Of a stretch of DNA of 64,000 bases, positions 12,023 through 23,625 are shown piece by piece (within the stretch, counting starts at the first letter, position 1; each line of letters begins with the position of its first letter). Source of the stretch: Prorocentrum cordatum. Taxonomy: Eukaryota > Sar > Dinophyceae > Prorocentrales > Prorocentraceae. The translations under genes were made by a program, and so were the position numbers. The stretch is from assembly GCA_963575745.1 (NCBI GenBank), contig CAUYUJ010005780.1, forward strand, positions 802,501 to 866,500, in the 5' to 3' direction. Below the pieces are notes generated by a model that saw only the letters and a list, made by a program, of their open reading frames with translations, had not been told where the DNA came from and did no database searches.

Positions 12023-14500
12023 TGCGTCGACTTCCCACCAGTCCACGCACGGTAGAGAATTCCTTGTGGCGCCGCTGCCAATCTGGCAATAGAAGCAATG
12101 GTTTAGCATGGCGGCTGTCTAGCAGGACCAACATGCTCACGATCCAAATGTGGTACAACCTGGCGCTGGCTACAGTCTGGCCAATCTGGCGACACTACCA
12201 ATATGGCAATCTTTCAACTGATGCAACCTGGCCAACCCTGACGAACTAGAACCACGTGAGGCCGCAAACCATGAACAGGAAAGGAGATGGCGGGCAAGAG
12301 AAACATATTGAAAAATCAACCTCCGATTGGGCTGCGCCGGATTGGCGCCGGATTGGAACGCAGAGGAGACTGATGCCAGATTAGTCATCCAAGATGTCGT
12401 GCTGGCCTCCGACCACCCAGCGACAGGGTCGTACGCGCCTGTTTGGAGCCCCAGGCCCCTTTGGAGCACCCCGTCGGACCTGTTCGAAGCCCGCCCTTCG
12501 GGGCCAGGATGGGAGGCGGAAAGATACGAGAGAAGGGAGGGGGAGCTGGGGAGGAGAGGAGGAAGCCGCCCTCACATTGATCAGGAGCTCAACTGCTTTG
12601 AAACAGAATCTCTGCCGAGCCGCACGTCATGGAAAACTGCGCATCAGCAAGCAACCACCGCGCAGAACCTGATTGCAGTCATGAACGTTCATGTTAGCGT
12701 GGGGCGGGGAGGAACGGCGAAACACGCAGGATGACTCAGCAGCTCCAGGGTGGGCGCGATGCGCCAAACTGAATGATAGCATAGCCCATCATCATCCGAC
12801 GTCTGACTCATTTTGCGCTCTCTTCCTCCTCCTCCTCCTCATCTTCGCCTTCTTTCTCTGTTCCTCCGCCGATCCTCCGCCCCTCCCCCCCGCTCGAGCG
12901 CGGGAAGAGGAGGGAGGGATGAAGGCAGTGGGGCGAGAGGAACGATGAGAAGGGAGAGGAGAGGATTGGGCGGGGAGGGAACGCCAAAAGCGACCTCCTG
13001 GTTGCTGCCTCCTATCCTCGTTCCTTCTCCCTGCGCAGGGAGCCTCGGAAGGATCCAAGCGCCCAGCGCCAGGACGGCCAGGACGGGCCCGAACATGAGC
13101 CATTGCACGACGACAGATCCCGACTTGCACCATGCACCATGCTCCCTCCATTCCCCCTTCCCCCCCCGGCCTCCCTCATCCTTCTGTTTCACCCCTCACC
13201 CTGATGGTTCCTCCTCCTCCTCCTCCTCCTCCTCCTGCTCATCGTCCTCCTCCTCCTCCTCCTCCTCCTTCTCCTCGTCCTGTTCCTCCATGTCCTCTTC
13301 CGTCTTATGCCTCCGCGAATTCCATCCCTCCCCCCTCCGACTGCGTTACGGCCCCTCTCCTGACCTCACCCCTTCCGTCCTCCTGCCTTTCTGCATGGCT
13401 CGCATCGGGGTCCTCCAGCCGCTTCTCCTTCTCCTCCAAATTCTTGCACTTCCGCTCTGCTCGCTGGAGCGCGACCACCTCGCCCGAGGAGAGGGGGGCG
13501 GGAGAAGGACGAGGACGGAGAGGGGGAGGGAGTGTGAGGAGTTGCTCGCAGCCCTCGGACCCTGGAGGCTCGTTTCGGGCCCAAGCCCAAGACACTATAC
13601 ATCTCTGTACGCATACCTGTGCATGTGGAGCAACAGCGCCGCTCGCCAGACAGAGACAGACGAGCCAAAGGTGAACGCAAACGCGGTGCGCCGACCACAT
13701 GGCACGTACGCGCTCAAGCTCGCGCTCGCGGTTCTCCGACGAGAGGGGTCTGCCTGGGGAGATGTGCGTGCGTCATACGGCTGCCATGGATGAGCACACG
13801 CGACCCGCCAATGATATGCAGCGCTGCTCTGCACGATAGAGAACCATGTAATATCAATGATGATCCTGATGAAGGCGAGGAGGGAGGAGGAACGCAGGAG
13901 GAACCGAGGAGGATGAGGGGGGGGGGAGATCGCGCGTGCGGGGAGTAGAAGGTACGGAGGGGCAGGGACGGAGGTGGGAGGGTGGGATCGGGTGTAGAAG
14001 GGGGGCGGAGGGGATGGGGATGGGAGGCGGTGGGCGGGGCGGGGGGGGGGGGAGGCAGGAAGGACGGCCCGCCCACGGGCAACGCAGGCGCCCGCCTGCT
14101 CGATGGACTTGCGCCTCTCCTCGACCAGCTGCTGCTCCAGGCCTCCGAGCGAGGACGACGACGAGACAAGTGGAGGAGGAGGCAACGGAGGACGATGACG
14201 AGGCAATGGCGAGGGGGAAGGACGACCAGGGCTGCTCCTCCTCCCCCTGCTCGCTCGCCGCCCTGCACACGCGGACAGCCTCCGCATCCCCCCTCTTCCT
14301 TTTCCCGCTTTCTCCTCCTTCTCCTGCTCCTCCTCCTATTCCTGCTCCTCCTCCACACCCCCCACCTCTCCCCACTTATACTGATCCTGCTCCACCTCCT
14401 GCTCCACCTGGTCTTCCTCCTCCGCCTGTTCCTACTGGTCATGTCCTCCTCCTCCTCCTCCTCCTCCTCCTCCCCTGTGTCCTCTCCTGCCCCAACGAGA
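12023..14500. other. Polypyrimidine/polypurine-rich DNA, no gene recognised
   Basis: Holds CTC triplet runs (12823-12842, 13210-13290, 14310-14475), GGGGGG-rich stretches (13900-14060) and CTGGC words at the left edge. ORFs are Ser/Pro/Arg low complexity. No domain seen. Confidence 0.45.
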
Positions 14501-15680
14501 GGTGATCATCCAGAGCGGATCCAGGGCTGGCCCTGGAGACAACCCAGGTCCTCAGCGAGCAGATGCGGGGCTGCGAAAAAACTGGGAAAGTCTGGCGAAT
14601 TCGGTCGCTGTGGTACACATAGTTCGAGGCTCATCCGTCGAACATGACGCCGAGTCTGTCCGCTGACTCTGTCCTTGCGGTTCGCGAAAGCATTACACGA
14701 TCGGGTCCTGGAACATGCCAACCGTTTGTCCTTCTGGGCATAACCGCGGCCGAAAGGGTGATCGAGGGCATCGAGATTATGAAAACATTGGAACGGCACT
14801 GTGCGCTCACAACTAAGGGCCGGACTGGATAGCCGCACGCTGTCTACTGCCGCAACAGGGTTGGGCACGCCAAGCGAGTTCCGCAAGGTCCGGCGTGACT
14901 CCTGCGACTGGCGAATGTGCAATAGCGGACGGACATGTTCTCTAGAATGCTCAAACACATCTGAACGAGCGACTATCCAACCAAGCCAACAATCAGAATC
15001 AACCCCAGCGGGTAGCACGACAAACGGCAGTCGAAATCATGTCCACTCGATCCGCTCGCAGCTCCCATCGCTACTGAGCCTGCACATTTGAAGATCGATC
15101 CACAACAGAGTCGATGATCATGGCGAAATTCTGGACAAGAAATGTCGCTGGGACAGGAAGTGCAAATGAAGGGGCAACTAATGCGATCGAGAACGTGCTA
15201 ATCTTACAACCCCCATGAATCTTAACGTTGCTTCGCGGAAAAATCTGGCTTTGGCAATGGGTCTTCCGCGGGGCACCACCCTTGTCATTCGAATAGCGGT
15301 CTTGGATCGTAAGCAAACCTCGGCGACTGTTAATCGGAGCATCATGTGGTCCAGTGTGGGTATGCACGAAATCAATGGAGAAAGACGATGGCCACCGATG
15401 CAATCTGTATGTATGTGTATGTGTACATTATACATATAGATGTGTGTGTAGTCATTCCCTTCGCCTAGGACTATATCCGCCACTGGTGCACTGCGCCGAA
15501 TGTCCTCAGATCCCATCGGCTCCTTTTCATCGCGAACTACCACCGCCTTCAAGTACAGAGGGGCCCAAAGGCCCATGGGGCGTATCTCCTGGAGCGTTCC
15601 GCGTGATTCTCGGGGAGGGCCGCATGACTATTCTGGGGGACTCGGGAGCGTGTTTGTGACTCAGTATCTCCAACATGGCC
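14501..15680. other. Mixed-composition DNA, no gene recognised
   Basis: One of the less repetitive parts of the left half. The largest frame (14506-15018, minus, about 170 residues) starts at GTG rather than ATG and has no recognised domain. A small TGTATGTGTA microsatellite is near 15405-15445. Confidence 0.35.
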
Positions 15681-17000
15681 TAAGATAGTCTCCGGGCCCG
15701 CCCTGGTCCATGGCAGGCCTGGAGACCATCTGGAGCCATTGGAGCCTTCTTGAGCGCATCTTGGGCTGTCTTGGAGGCCCGTGCGTTGGCCAAACTGTTG
15801 CATGCTTGGAGGAACAACAGACAACGCGAACAGATGTCTCGGAGATCCGTGCACATCTCGTGGATCGGCGCTGGACCCCCCTCCCCGGCGCGCGGAGCGA
15901 GCCAGGGGCGGCGCCAGAGGCGCCGACTACCGATCCAAGGAATCCGCGCGGAGCTGCACTGAGCTCTGCGGTCTTCAACCGCCCAAGACGGCACATGAGG
16001 CCGCCAAGAACGCCCCGAGAGACGGCCCCAAGAGGCCGCCGAAAGGGCCCCCGGAGGGCCCCAAGATAGCCCCAAGACAAACCAAGAGGGGCAGCCAGAG
16101 CCGACATTAAGGTGGCCATTGAGATCGACAGGAGGCCCCAGGAGGTCCCGAAGAGGCCGCCAGGAGACGCCCACAAAACACAAAACAGGCCTCCCAGAAG
16201 CGGGAGCCCCTGTCCACAACCCAGGCACGGTGGCAGGCTGGGCCAGCAGCCATCAGACCTGCTTGGCACGGGGACGGGAAGCGCTCGTACTTTGTGAGGG
16301 CGCGAGATTTCTTGCTCAGTGTCTGGGAGCCCTCTTGGTGTTAAGACTTCGGTACGTCATACAGGTAACTAACAGACAACCTTACGAACATCAGTGAACC
16401 TGACCTCTCCAGGCTTTCGTGGGGGTCTTTTCAAAGCTCCGTTGGGCCGTCTTTGGGATCTCATGGGTTGGCTTGGAGCCCTCTTGGGCCGTCTTGGGGG
16501 GCTTGAGACGTCTTGGGGCCCTCCCGGGGCCCTCTGGGGACTTCTTGGGGACCATCTGTGTCCCATGGGGCTCTCTTGGGAATCTTTTGGGGCTCTTAAG
16601 GCCTCTCTTGGGCCGTCGTGGGGCCCTCTGCGGCCGTCTAGGAGCCCTCTGCGGCCGTTTTGGGGCCGTCATCGGGGCCTCTTGCGCCGTCTCAGGGTGA
16701 TCCTGAGGGCCTTAGGCCGTCGTGGACGTTGCGAAATGAAGACCGACGAAACAGAGATGCTAGACCATTAGGTTCCCCCGAGGGAATGGGACGATGTGCG
16801 CCTCTTGGGCGTCCTTTTGGACGCCTCGTGGAACGTTTTGAAAGCATATCTGGCCGTTTTTTGAGGCCATTTCGGACCCTCCTTGAGCGTTTTCGGGCCG
16901 TCTTGGGGCCCTGTGGCACTGTGGGCCCTCCCTGAGGCCGTCGTGGCACTAGCTTGGGCATTCTTGGGGCTGTCTTTGTAATTCTGTGGGGGATGACCAT
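15680..17000. repeat. CCAAGA-family degenerate repeat block 1
   Basis: Short diverged units of the type ggccccaagagggcc and its complement ggccctcttgggccgtcttgg. Orientation switches: CCAAGA on the plus strand at 15950-16160, TCTTGG at 16420-16980. Related blocks: 21216-22570, 35019-37440, 37840-38160, 54210-55580 and 59870-60000. Confidence 0.8.
15846..15952. mobile_element. Palindromic MITE/introner-like element, family 2, copy 2
   Basis: About 107 bp, matching 3907-4042 in both ends and centre: left tcgtggatcggcgctggac, right cgatccaaggaatccgcgcg, with a shorter C/G-rich middle. Both copies can be translated with the phrase ARIPWIG in one frame, which shows how close they are. It sits at the edge of a CCAAGA block. 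Confidence 0.5.
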
Positions 17001-17684
17001 AATTTGGTGCTGGCAAAGCGCTACCGCGGCGCCGGCCTGTAGCCAAGCGCGGGTCCAAAGAGGCGCTTCGACGCACTGAATCCACTGCAGGATGCTTGCT
17101 GTCGGCCCCCAAAAATTCTCAAAAATTCGGCCCAAGCCGCTCCGCGGCATTGAAGAGAGAAGACGTTATACTCACGCGATAACAGAACCAGAGAGAATAC
17201 ATACTTCTCATGCCATAGCAAAGCCACCCTCATTCATTGGCACATTGAAACAGCTGATCTGCTCCACGGCGATGAGCAAAACCAGCGCGACGGCCAAACC
17301 CCCAAGCGACATTGACTGAAGCCTTGGGAAATAGCCAGCACGAGGGACGACCTGCGGACAAAACTAATTCACGCCGCTCCACGGCAAATCCGCCGACCCT
17401 GTCGGCGGGTGGTCCGCGTGTGACAGACGCTCTTCCATTAGCCATCGTCGCCGTCGCCGTTCCCCTGGGCCCCCTCAAGCGCGCCTGCCATCGCGAAGTG
17501 GAACAACAACAGCATTCTTGATTCGAGCGCAAAAACCATCCCTTTGAACCGTTCCCCGTCTGGGGGGGAGTCCCAAGGGAGGCCCATGCACCTCCCGGGT
17601 CATAATGCCGCCCCCTGCGAAAAACCCAACCATACGCATTTAAGGATACTGCAATTGTGAATACCATCTTCGCCCACACTCTCT
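17001..17684. other. No gene recognised
   Basis: Unique-looking DNA. A minus-strand frame at 17230-17679 has no domain. Confidence 0.35.
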
Positions 17685-17876
17685 ATGTGGCCACCGCTTC
17701 CGCCGGAACCCGACATGCTCAGGGACACGTTAGCGGCCGTTTTCGCGGGCGCCGACGACGACGAGGACGGCGCCCCCCTGACCGAGGAGCAGAAGCAGGA
17801 GGGGGCTCTGAGAGCCATGAGGGAAGCTGCCACTGGCGCCTTCGGTGGAGCTCCTATGGGGCCACGATCCTCGTGA
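17685..17876 (+). CDS. Short acidic exon-like ORF, unknown function
   Basis: ATG at 17685, 63 codons. From about residue 10 (PDMLRDTLAAVFAGADDDED onward) to residue 48 the third positions are mostly G or C and the sequence looks like soluble helical protein, with an acidic patch and an EEQKQ stretch. The last 12-15 codons run into the first unit of the 88-89 bp array, whose units start gtggagctcc, so the natural exon may end near 17843 with the array as intron. No domain recognised. It could also be a remnant of a longer gene whose other exons lie outside or are lost. Confidence 0.4.
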   Translation: MWPPLPPEPDMLRDTLAAVFAGADDDEDGAPLTEEQKQEGALRAMREAATGAFGGAPMGPRSS

Positions 17877-19145
17877 GGGGTGTGCCGAAATAGCCCGAGG
17901 CCGCTGTGCGAACCCTGCCGCTGGGGCCTTCGGTGGAGTTCCCTATGGGGCAACGATCCCCGTGGTGGGGTGTGCCGAAATGGCCCGAAGCCGCCATGCG
18001 AACCTTGCCACTTGCGCTTTCGGTGGAGCTCCTATGGGGCCACGGTCGTTGCGAGGGGTGTGCCGACATGGCCCGAGGCCGCTGTGCGAACCCTGCCGCT
18101 GGGGCCTTCGGTGGAGCTCCCTATGGGGCCACGATCCTCTTGAAGGGTGTGCCGAAGTGGCCCGAGGCCGCCATGCGAACTTTGCCACTGGCGCCTTCGG
18201 TGGAATTCCTACGAGGCCACGATATTCGTGAGGGGTGTGCCGTAATGGCCCGAGGCCGCCATGCGAACTTTGCCACTGGCGCCTTCGGTGGAGCTCCCTA
18301 GGGGGCCACGATCCTCCTGAAGGGTGTGCCGAAGTGGCCCGAAGCCGCCATGCGAACCCTGCCGCTGGCGCATTCGGTGGAGCTCCTATGACGCCACGAT
18401 CTTCGTCAGGGGTGCGCCGTAATGGCCCGAGGCCGCCATGCGAACTTTACCACTGGCGCCTTCGGTGGAGCTCCCTATGGGGCCACGATCCTCCTGATGG
18501 GTGTGCCGAAATGGCCCGAGGCCGCTGTGCGAACCCTGCCACTGGCGCATTCGGTGGAGCTCGGCCGCGGTTTTTTGCGAGGGGTGTGCCGACATGGCCC
18601 GAGGCCGCCACGCGAACCCTGCCAGTGGGCCTTCGGTGCGAATGGCCCGATGCCGCCATGCGCGTTCCGCCACTGGGACCTCAGGGGGAGTTCCCTATGA
18701 GGCCACGAGCCGTGTCAGGGGTGTGCCGACATGGCCCGAGGCCGCCACGCGAGGTCTTCCACGGGGATTTTCGGTGGAGCTCCATATGGGGCCACGATCC
18801 TCGTGATGGGGTGTGCCGAAATGGCTACAGTCCGAGTTCCGCCACTGGGACCTTAGGTGGAGCTCCCTATGGGGCCACGAAGCGCGTGAGGGGTGCCGAA
18901 ATGGCCCGAAACCGCCATTCGAGTTCCGCCAGTGGAACCTTTGGTGGAGTTCCCTCCCTACGGGGTCACGAAACGTGTGAGGGGTGTACCGGCATGGCCC
19001 GAGGCCGCCATGCGAGTTCCGCCACTGGGACCTCAAGTGGAGCTCCCTATAGGGCCACGAAACGTGTGAGGGGTGTGCCAACATGGCCCGAGGCCGCCGT
19101 GCGAGTTCCGTGGGACCTCAGGTGGAGCTCCCTCTGGGGCCGAAG
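17835..19145 (+). repeat. Tandem array, 88-89 bp unit, about 15 copies
   Basis: The word ggtggagct recurs at 17844, 17932, 18022, 18110 and 18199 and so on. Each unit carries a gtgtgccgaaatggcccgagg part, a ccgccatgcgaa part and ccttcggtggagctcc followed by tatggggccacga. Units are moderately diverged. The long plus and minus ORFs here are repeat read-through. Confidence 0.9.
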
Positions 19146-19256
19146 CGCTGTACTTGGTGGGTGAACTCAGGGAGGAGGGAGGAGGAGGAGAGGAGGAGGA
19201 ACGCGCGCGGGGCACCGTCTCTTCAAAACGATGACCCAACACCACAGGACGGTTGG
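19146..19256 (+). repeat. Array-terminal module, copy 1
   Basis: gggtgaactc, a GGA-rich purine tract, then gcaccgtctcttcaaaacga, gacccaacaccacagg and acggttgggaa. The same order follows the second array at 20591-20729. Confidence 0.75.
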
Positions 19257-19843
19257 GAATTAGCCTGGCGAAGGACCCAACCAAATGCATTTGTGAACTC
19301 CGCAACTATGAATACTAGCTTATGAGTATGATCTTCGCCCGCGACCCCTATGGGGCCACGAACCGTGCGATGGGCATGCCGTCATGCGTGGCGGGGCGCA
19401 CAACGCGAGCGAAGACGATAGGTCTGCGCGCGAGAAACTGAGAGCGAGTGAGTCCGATTGTGGGTGAGTCTGCGCGCGCGTGAATCTACGTGCATAAATG
19501 TCGACGCCCATGTCGGCACGCCTCTCACGAGGATCGCGCCCGTTTCCTTCCCCTTCTTCTTCCCCCTCTTTGCCCGTGCACGCCCACGTCCAAGGCTGCG
19601 GGCCGGGCGCCGCACGGAGTCCCCGCGACGCGCGCTGGTCGCCCCGAAGGGGTCCCGGCGACGCGCGCGGGCCGTCCTCTGCGCGGAGCAGACAGAGCGA
19701 GCAGGCTGGCTCCCGCCCGGGATGCGCGGCCCGAAAGCGGCCTCAATACGTCGCGTACGACGCAAAGCGACCGAAAACCGACAGTTTCCGCCATGCGAAC
19801 TCCGCCGCAAGGCCGCCATGCGAGTTCCGCCACGGAGACCTTA
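19257..19843. other. Spacer between the two arrays, no gene recognised
   Basis: Contains a further partial array word (tatggggccacgaaccgtg near 19349) and GC-rich unique DNA. No supported gene. Confidence 0.4.
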
Positions 19844-20590
19844 GGTGGAGCTCGATGTGGGGACACGAAGCGCTGTATTGTGTGGTGGATGACGCATGCG
19901 GGCGGTCCCACTGGGGCCTTCGGTGGAGCCCCCATATGGGGCCACGAAACGCTGTACCGCGTGGTGGATGACGCATGCGGGCGGTCCCACTGTGGCCTTC
20001 GATGGAGCCCTCTATGGGGCCACGAAACGCTGTACTGGGTGGTGGGTGGCGCACGCGGGCGGTCCCACTGGAGCCTTCGGTGGAGCTCTCTACGGTGCCA
20101 CGAAAAGCTGTGTTGGGTGGGTGATAACGCACGCGGGCGGTCCCACTGGAACCTGCGGTGGAGCTCCCTATGGGGCCGCGAAGCGCTGTACTGGGTGGTG
20201 GATGACGCAAACGGGCGGCCCCACTGGGGCCCGCAATGGATCCTTCTATGGGGCCACGAAGCGCTGTACCGGGTGGTGGATGACGCACGCGGGCGGTCCC
20301 ATTGGGGCCTTCGGTGGAACTCCCTGTGGAGCCACGAGAGGCTGTGCTGGGTGCTGGATGACGCACGCGGGCGGTCCCACTGGGGCCTTCGGTGTAGCCC
20401 CCCTATGGGACCACGAAGTGCTGTGGTGGGTGGTGGATGACGCACGCGGGCGGTCCCACTGTGGCCTTCGGTGGAGCCCACTATGGGGCCACGAAATGCT
20501 GTACTGGGCGGTGGAAGACGCGTGCGGGCGGTTCCACTGGAGCCTTCGGTGGAGCTCCCTATGGGGCCACGAAACGCTGTACTGGGTGGG
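19844..20590 (+). repeat. Tandem array, about 78-bp unit, about 10 copies
   Basis: Starts of ggtggagc words at 19844, 19922, 20000 and 20079. Units share tggagctccctatggggcca with the 88-89 bp array but have their own half (cgctgtactgggtggtggat, gacgcacgcgggcggtccca). It is a sister subfamily of 17835-19145. Confidence 0.9.
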
Positions 20591-20729
20591 TGAAGCGCAA
20601 GGAGGAAAGCTGGGGGGGAGGAGGGGGAAGAGGAGGAGGGAGGAGGAAGGAAAAAGGAAGGAAGGAAGGAACGCGGGGAGCATCTCTTCAAAACGAGGAC
20701 CCACCACCACAGGATGGTTGGGAACAGTG
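20591..20729 (+). repeat. Array-terminal module, copy 2
   Basis: Purine tract with GGAAGGAAGGAAGGAA, then agcatctcttcaaaacgagg, acccaccaccacagg and atggttgggaa, matching 19146-19256. The array and its terminal module were therefore copied together. Confidence 0.75.
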
Positions 20730-20861
20730 ATGCAGCGACCCCTCCGCTGTTCGTCCCGCGCCCTCCTGGTCGTCCTCGCCCTCGTCGTCCTCGTCGTGCC
20801 CGCCCAGAGGCGGCGGCGCCGGCCGCAAGGCCTTCGCAATAAACACTCCTGGCGAACCTAG
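20730..20861 (+). CDS. Small ORF with signal-peptide-like start
   Basis: ATG at 20730, 43 codons. A short basic start (QRPLRCSSR) is followed by the hydrophobic run ALLVVLALVVLVVPA and an Arg-rich stretch. Most codons end in C or G. This is the shape of a secretory or plastid-targeting leader, so it could be a first exon. After about residue 35 codon bias fades and the real exon may end earlier. The opposite strand is also open, so I cannot exclude a chance frame. Confidence 0.35.
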   Translation: MQRPLRCSSRALLVVLALVVLVVPAQRRRRRPQGLRNKHSWRT

Positions 20862-21215
20862 AAGTCCGCCGATCCCGTGGGGTCGCGGCGTGTGGGATGT
20901 TCCCCCCTTTCCGAAACCCTTCCCCTGGGAGCCCGGTCTGGCCGGTTTGGAGGGGGGGGGGGGAAAGGGGGAAGCCCGGAACGATTTGGGAACAACTTTC
21001 GTGGCGTATGTTCACGCATTGGAAAATATGTGGCTACTCGGTTTGTGTATTGTTTCATGTTTTCCTGCTTCGATTCCGTCTCGCATTCTTCGTCGACAAA
21101 ATTCTGTAATATAATCCGCCCGAAAAGCGGCGCACAAAGATTTTACGTGTAATCCGGCGACGCCTTTGTGGGTCTCTCGGCGTGTGAGATAGTTCCCCCC
21201 CATATGTCCCCCCCC
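20862..21215. other. No gene recognised
   Basis: Two related words (ggcgtgtgggatgttcccccc near 20887 and ggcgtgtgagatagttcccccc near 21179) hint at a short direct repeat about 290 bp apart. Confidence 0.4.
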
Positions 21216-22570
21216 CCAGGGACCCCAAACCGGAGATTTGACCCCCCCCCTTCGCCGACAACGAGCGCGCCACGGGGCTTTTTTGGACCCGAAAGGGGCT
21301 CAAGACGAGCCAAGAAGGCCTCAAGACGCTTCCAAGACGGCCCACGAGGGGGCCACGAGACGCCAAACGAGCGCTCCAAGACGCCCAAGATGGCCCAAAG
21401 ACGGACTAGGAGGCCTCCTAGACGGCCCAAGAGGTCGCCACGAGGCCCCAAGAGGCCTCCAAGATGCGTCCCAAGAGGGTCTAGACGCAAAAAATTGCCC
21501 ATTTCCCGTGTAAAACGTACATTTTTCACACATTCGCCTTCTGGGTTGTCCGATGTTCCGGGACGGCCCAAGGAGGCCCCCAAGACCGCCCCAAGACGGC
21601 CCAAAAAGCCTCCAAAAGGGCCCCAAGATAGCCCAAGAGGGCCCCAAGACGGCCCAACAGGCGTCCAAAACGGCCCAAGAGGGCCCCGAAAACGGCCCCA
21701 AGACCGCTCCAGGAGCGCTCCAAATGGCCTCCAAGAGAGCTCAATCTGGTCCCAAACGGTCCAAGAGCCATCAAAAGACACCGAAGATGGCCTCCAGACG
21801 GCCCAAGATGCCCCCAAGAGGCCCCGAGAGGCATCGAAGGTGCGCCCCAAGAGGGCCTCTACACGCAAAAAAATTGCCCGTTCCCTTCGTAAAAACGCTG
21901 GTTTGTTTCATAAATTCGCCTTTTGGGCTTTCCGACGCTCCCAGACGGCCCAAGAGGCCCCCAAGACCGCACCAAGACGGTCCAAGAAGCCTCCAAGAGG
22001 GCCCCAAAACAGCCCAAGAGGGCGCCAAGACGCCTCAAGAGGCGCCGGAGACGGCCCAAGAGAACCCCGAAGACGGCCCCAAGAGCGTTCCAGGAGCACT
22101 CCAAGTGGCTTCCAGGGGAGCTCAACATGGTCCCACACGGTCCAAGAACGATCGAAGACACCCGAGATGGCCTCCAGCTGGCCCAAGACGCCCCCGAGGG
22201 GCCTCCAAGATACGTCCCAAGAGGGTCCCTAAACGCAAAAAAAAAAGATCATGTCCGTCTCGTTGGCTTTCCGACGGTCTAAAACGGCCCAAAAGGCCCC
22301 GAAGACCGCCCCAAGACGGCCCAAGAGGCCCCCAAGACGGCCCCACGACGGCCCAATCCCCAAGAGGGCCCAAGAAGGCTCCAAGACGGCACCAAGAGGG
22401 GCCCAAGAGGGCAACCAAACATTCAAAGATCTAGCTTTCCGCCCCCACGAGCCCCAGGGGGCCCCAAGAGTGCCCCAAGAGGCCGCCAGAGGCCCCCAAG
22501 AGGCCGCCAAGACGCCCCAAGGAGCCCCCAAGAGGCCCCCAGGAGGCCCCCAAAAGACCCCCAGACGCTT
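21216..22570. repeat. CCAAGA-family block 2 with about 370-bp higher-order units
   Basis: Dense ggcccaagaggcccc units. Every 370-376 bp an A-rich insert starting acgcaaaaaa appears (about 21485, 21862, 22232), followed by a gtaaaacg stretch, cattcgcctt and a tttccgacgg word. Three higher-order units are visible. Confidence 0.85.
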
Positions 22571-23130
22571 CCGTACTGCGAGCCGTCAAGCCAACTGCAA
22601 CGCACTCCGCGCATACAGCCTTGCTCTTCCTCGCGACGTGCTCACTATCTTGCTCGGCGTGTTTCGTGCGCGCTGCGAACGTTCGTTTCGACTCATCTGC
22701 CACATCTTTCGCGGCGATGCCTCGCTGATCACAGCTTCCGCACGCTATTCTTGCTCCTTTCGTCTTCCGGTGGTCCTCCACTTGGTTGCGGGTCGAAAGG
22801 CCGACCTCCCAGAAGGACACCCCGCACCTGGGTGCACAGCGCGCAAGGCGCTCGCAAAAGACGCCCCAGACCACCGGCATCACGCAAACATTTGGACCCC
22901 CTACGTATCTGCCACCACCCGCGCGCGACACCGCACCCTCACACAAGACGCCGATGGCCAGAAACTCATGGCCTCGCAACACTCACAGAAGGGGTCGGCG
23001 GATGTAGCGTAAGCCTGTAGAATCTACACAATAGAACTCAGTGTGTAAATCGCCCACAAAAAATAGGAATGGAGTCCGGAATCTGAAATCTGTTACGTAC
23101 CCAACCATTTCTACAACTGTTGCCATTCTA
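22571..23130. other. No gene recognised
   Basis: Unique-looking DNA. Open frames on both strands without domains. Confidence 0.35.
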
Positions 23131-23625
23131 CTCAGGACCACTCAATGCTGACTGGCAGTCTGACGGACCCGCAGCGCGCAAGAAAAGCAGCCAGCAGCGA
23201 TTTCAGAAGAGCGCAGCAAGAAGAAGAACGGCAACCACTCAAAATGGAAACGCAGGGGCGTTGGAAGAAACGCGCCCAAAAAGTGAACACAAAAAGGCGC
23301 GGCGGCGAGGGCTAAAACAAAACATCCGTTTAATTCGGCAACGAGCTGCGCTGAGCGGGGCAAATGCATGACGTGCATAACGGGGGTGGAGACTCATCCA
23401 GCAGTGGGGACAGAAGGGCGCGGCAGCGAACCCAAAGTGAGGCACCCAAAAGTGGAATCAAAAGGTCGCGGTCGCGAGAATAAGCAGGAGCGGACGCAGG
23501 AGGGCTCGGTAGAAAAAGCTGCCAAAAAATGGTTACAAAACAGCGCGGCAGCGAACGCAATGAGACCTCCCCAAGAAGTGGAGACAAAAAGGGCGCGGCA
23601 CCGGCAGAGAACCAGAGCACCCAAA
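23131..23625 (+). repeat. Diverged ~60-bp tandem repeat
   Basis: Words gtggagacaaaaagggcgcgg, agcgaacgcaa and cccaaaa recur about every 55-70 bp up to the start of the 103-bp array. Confidence 0.55.

Noticed and set aside
12023-14500. Ser/Pro-rich secreted protein genes
   Set aside because: Frames follow CTC/TCC microsatellites, with no signal peptide plus conserved domain and no codon bias beyond composition.
19525-21015. 496-codon minus-strand ORF
   Set aside because: It is read-through of the 78-bp tandem array and its terminal module; the plus strand gives equally long frames from the same repeats.
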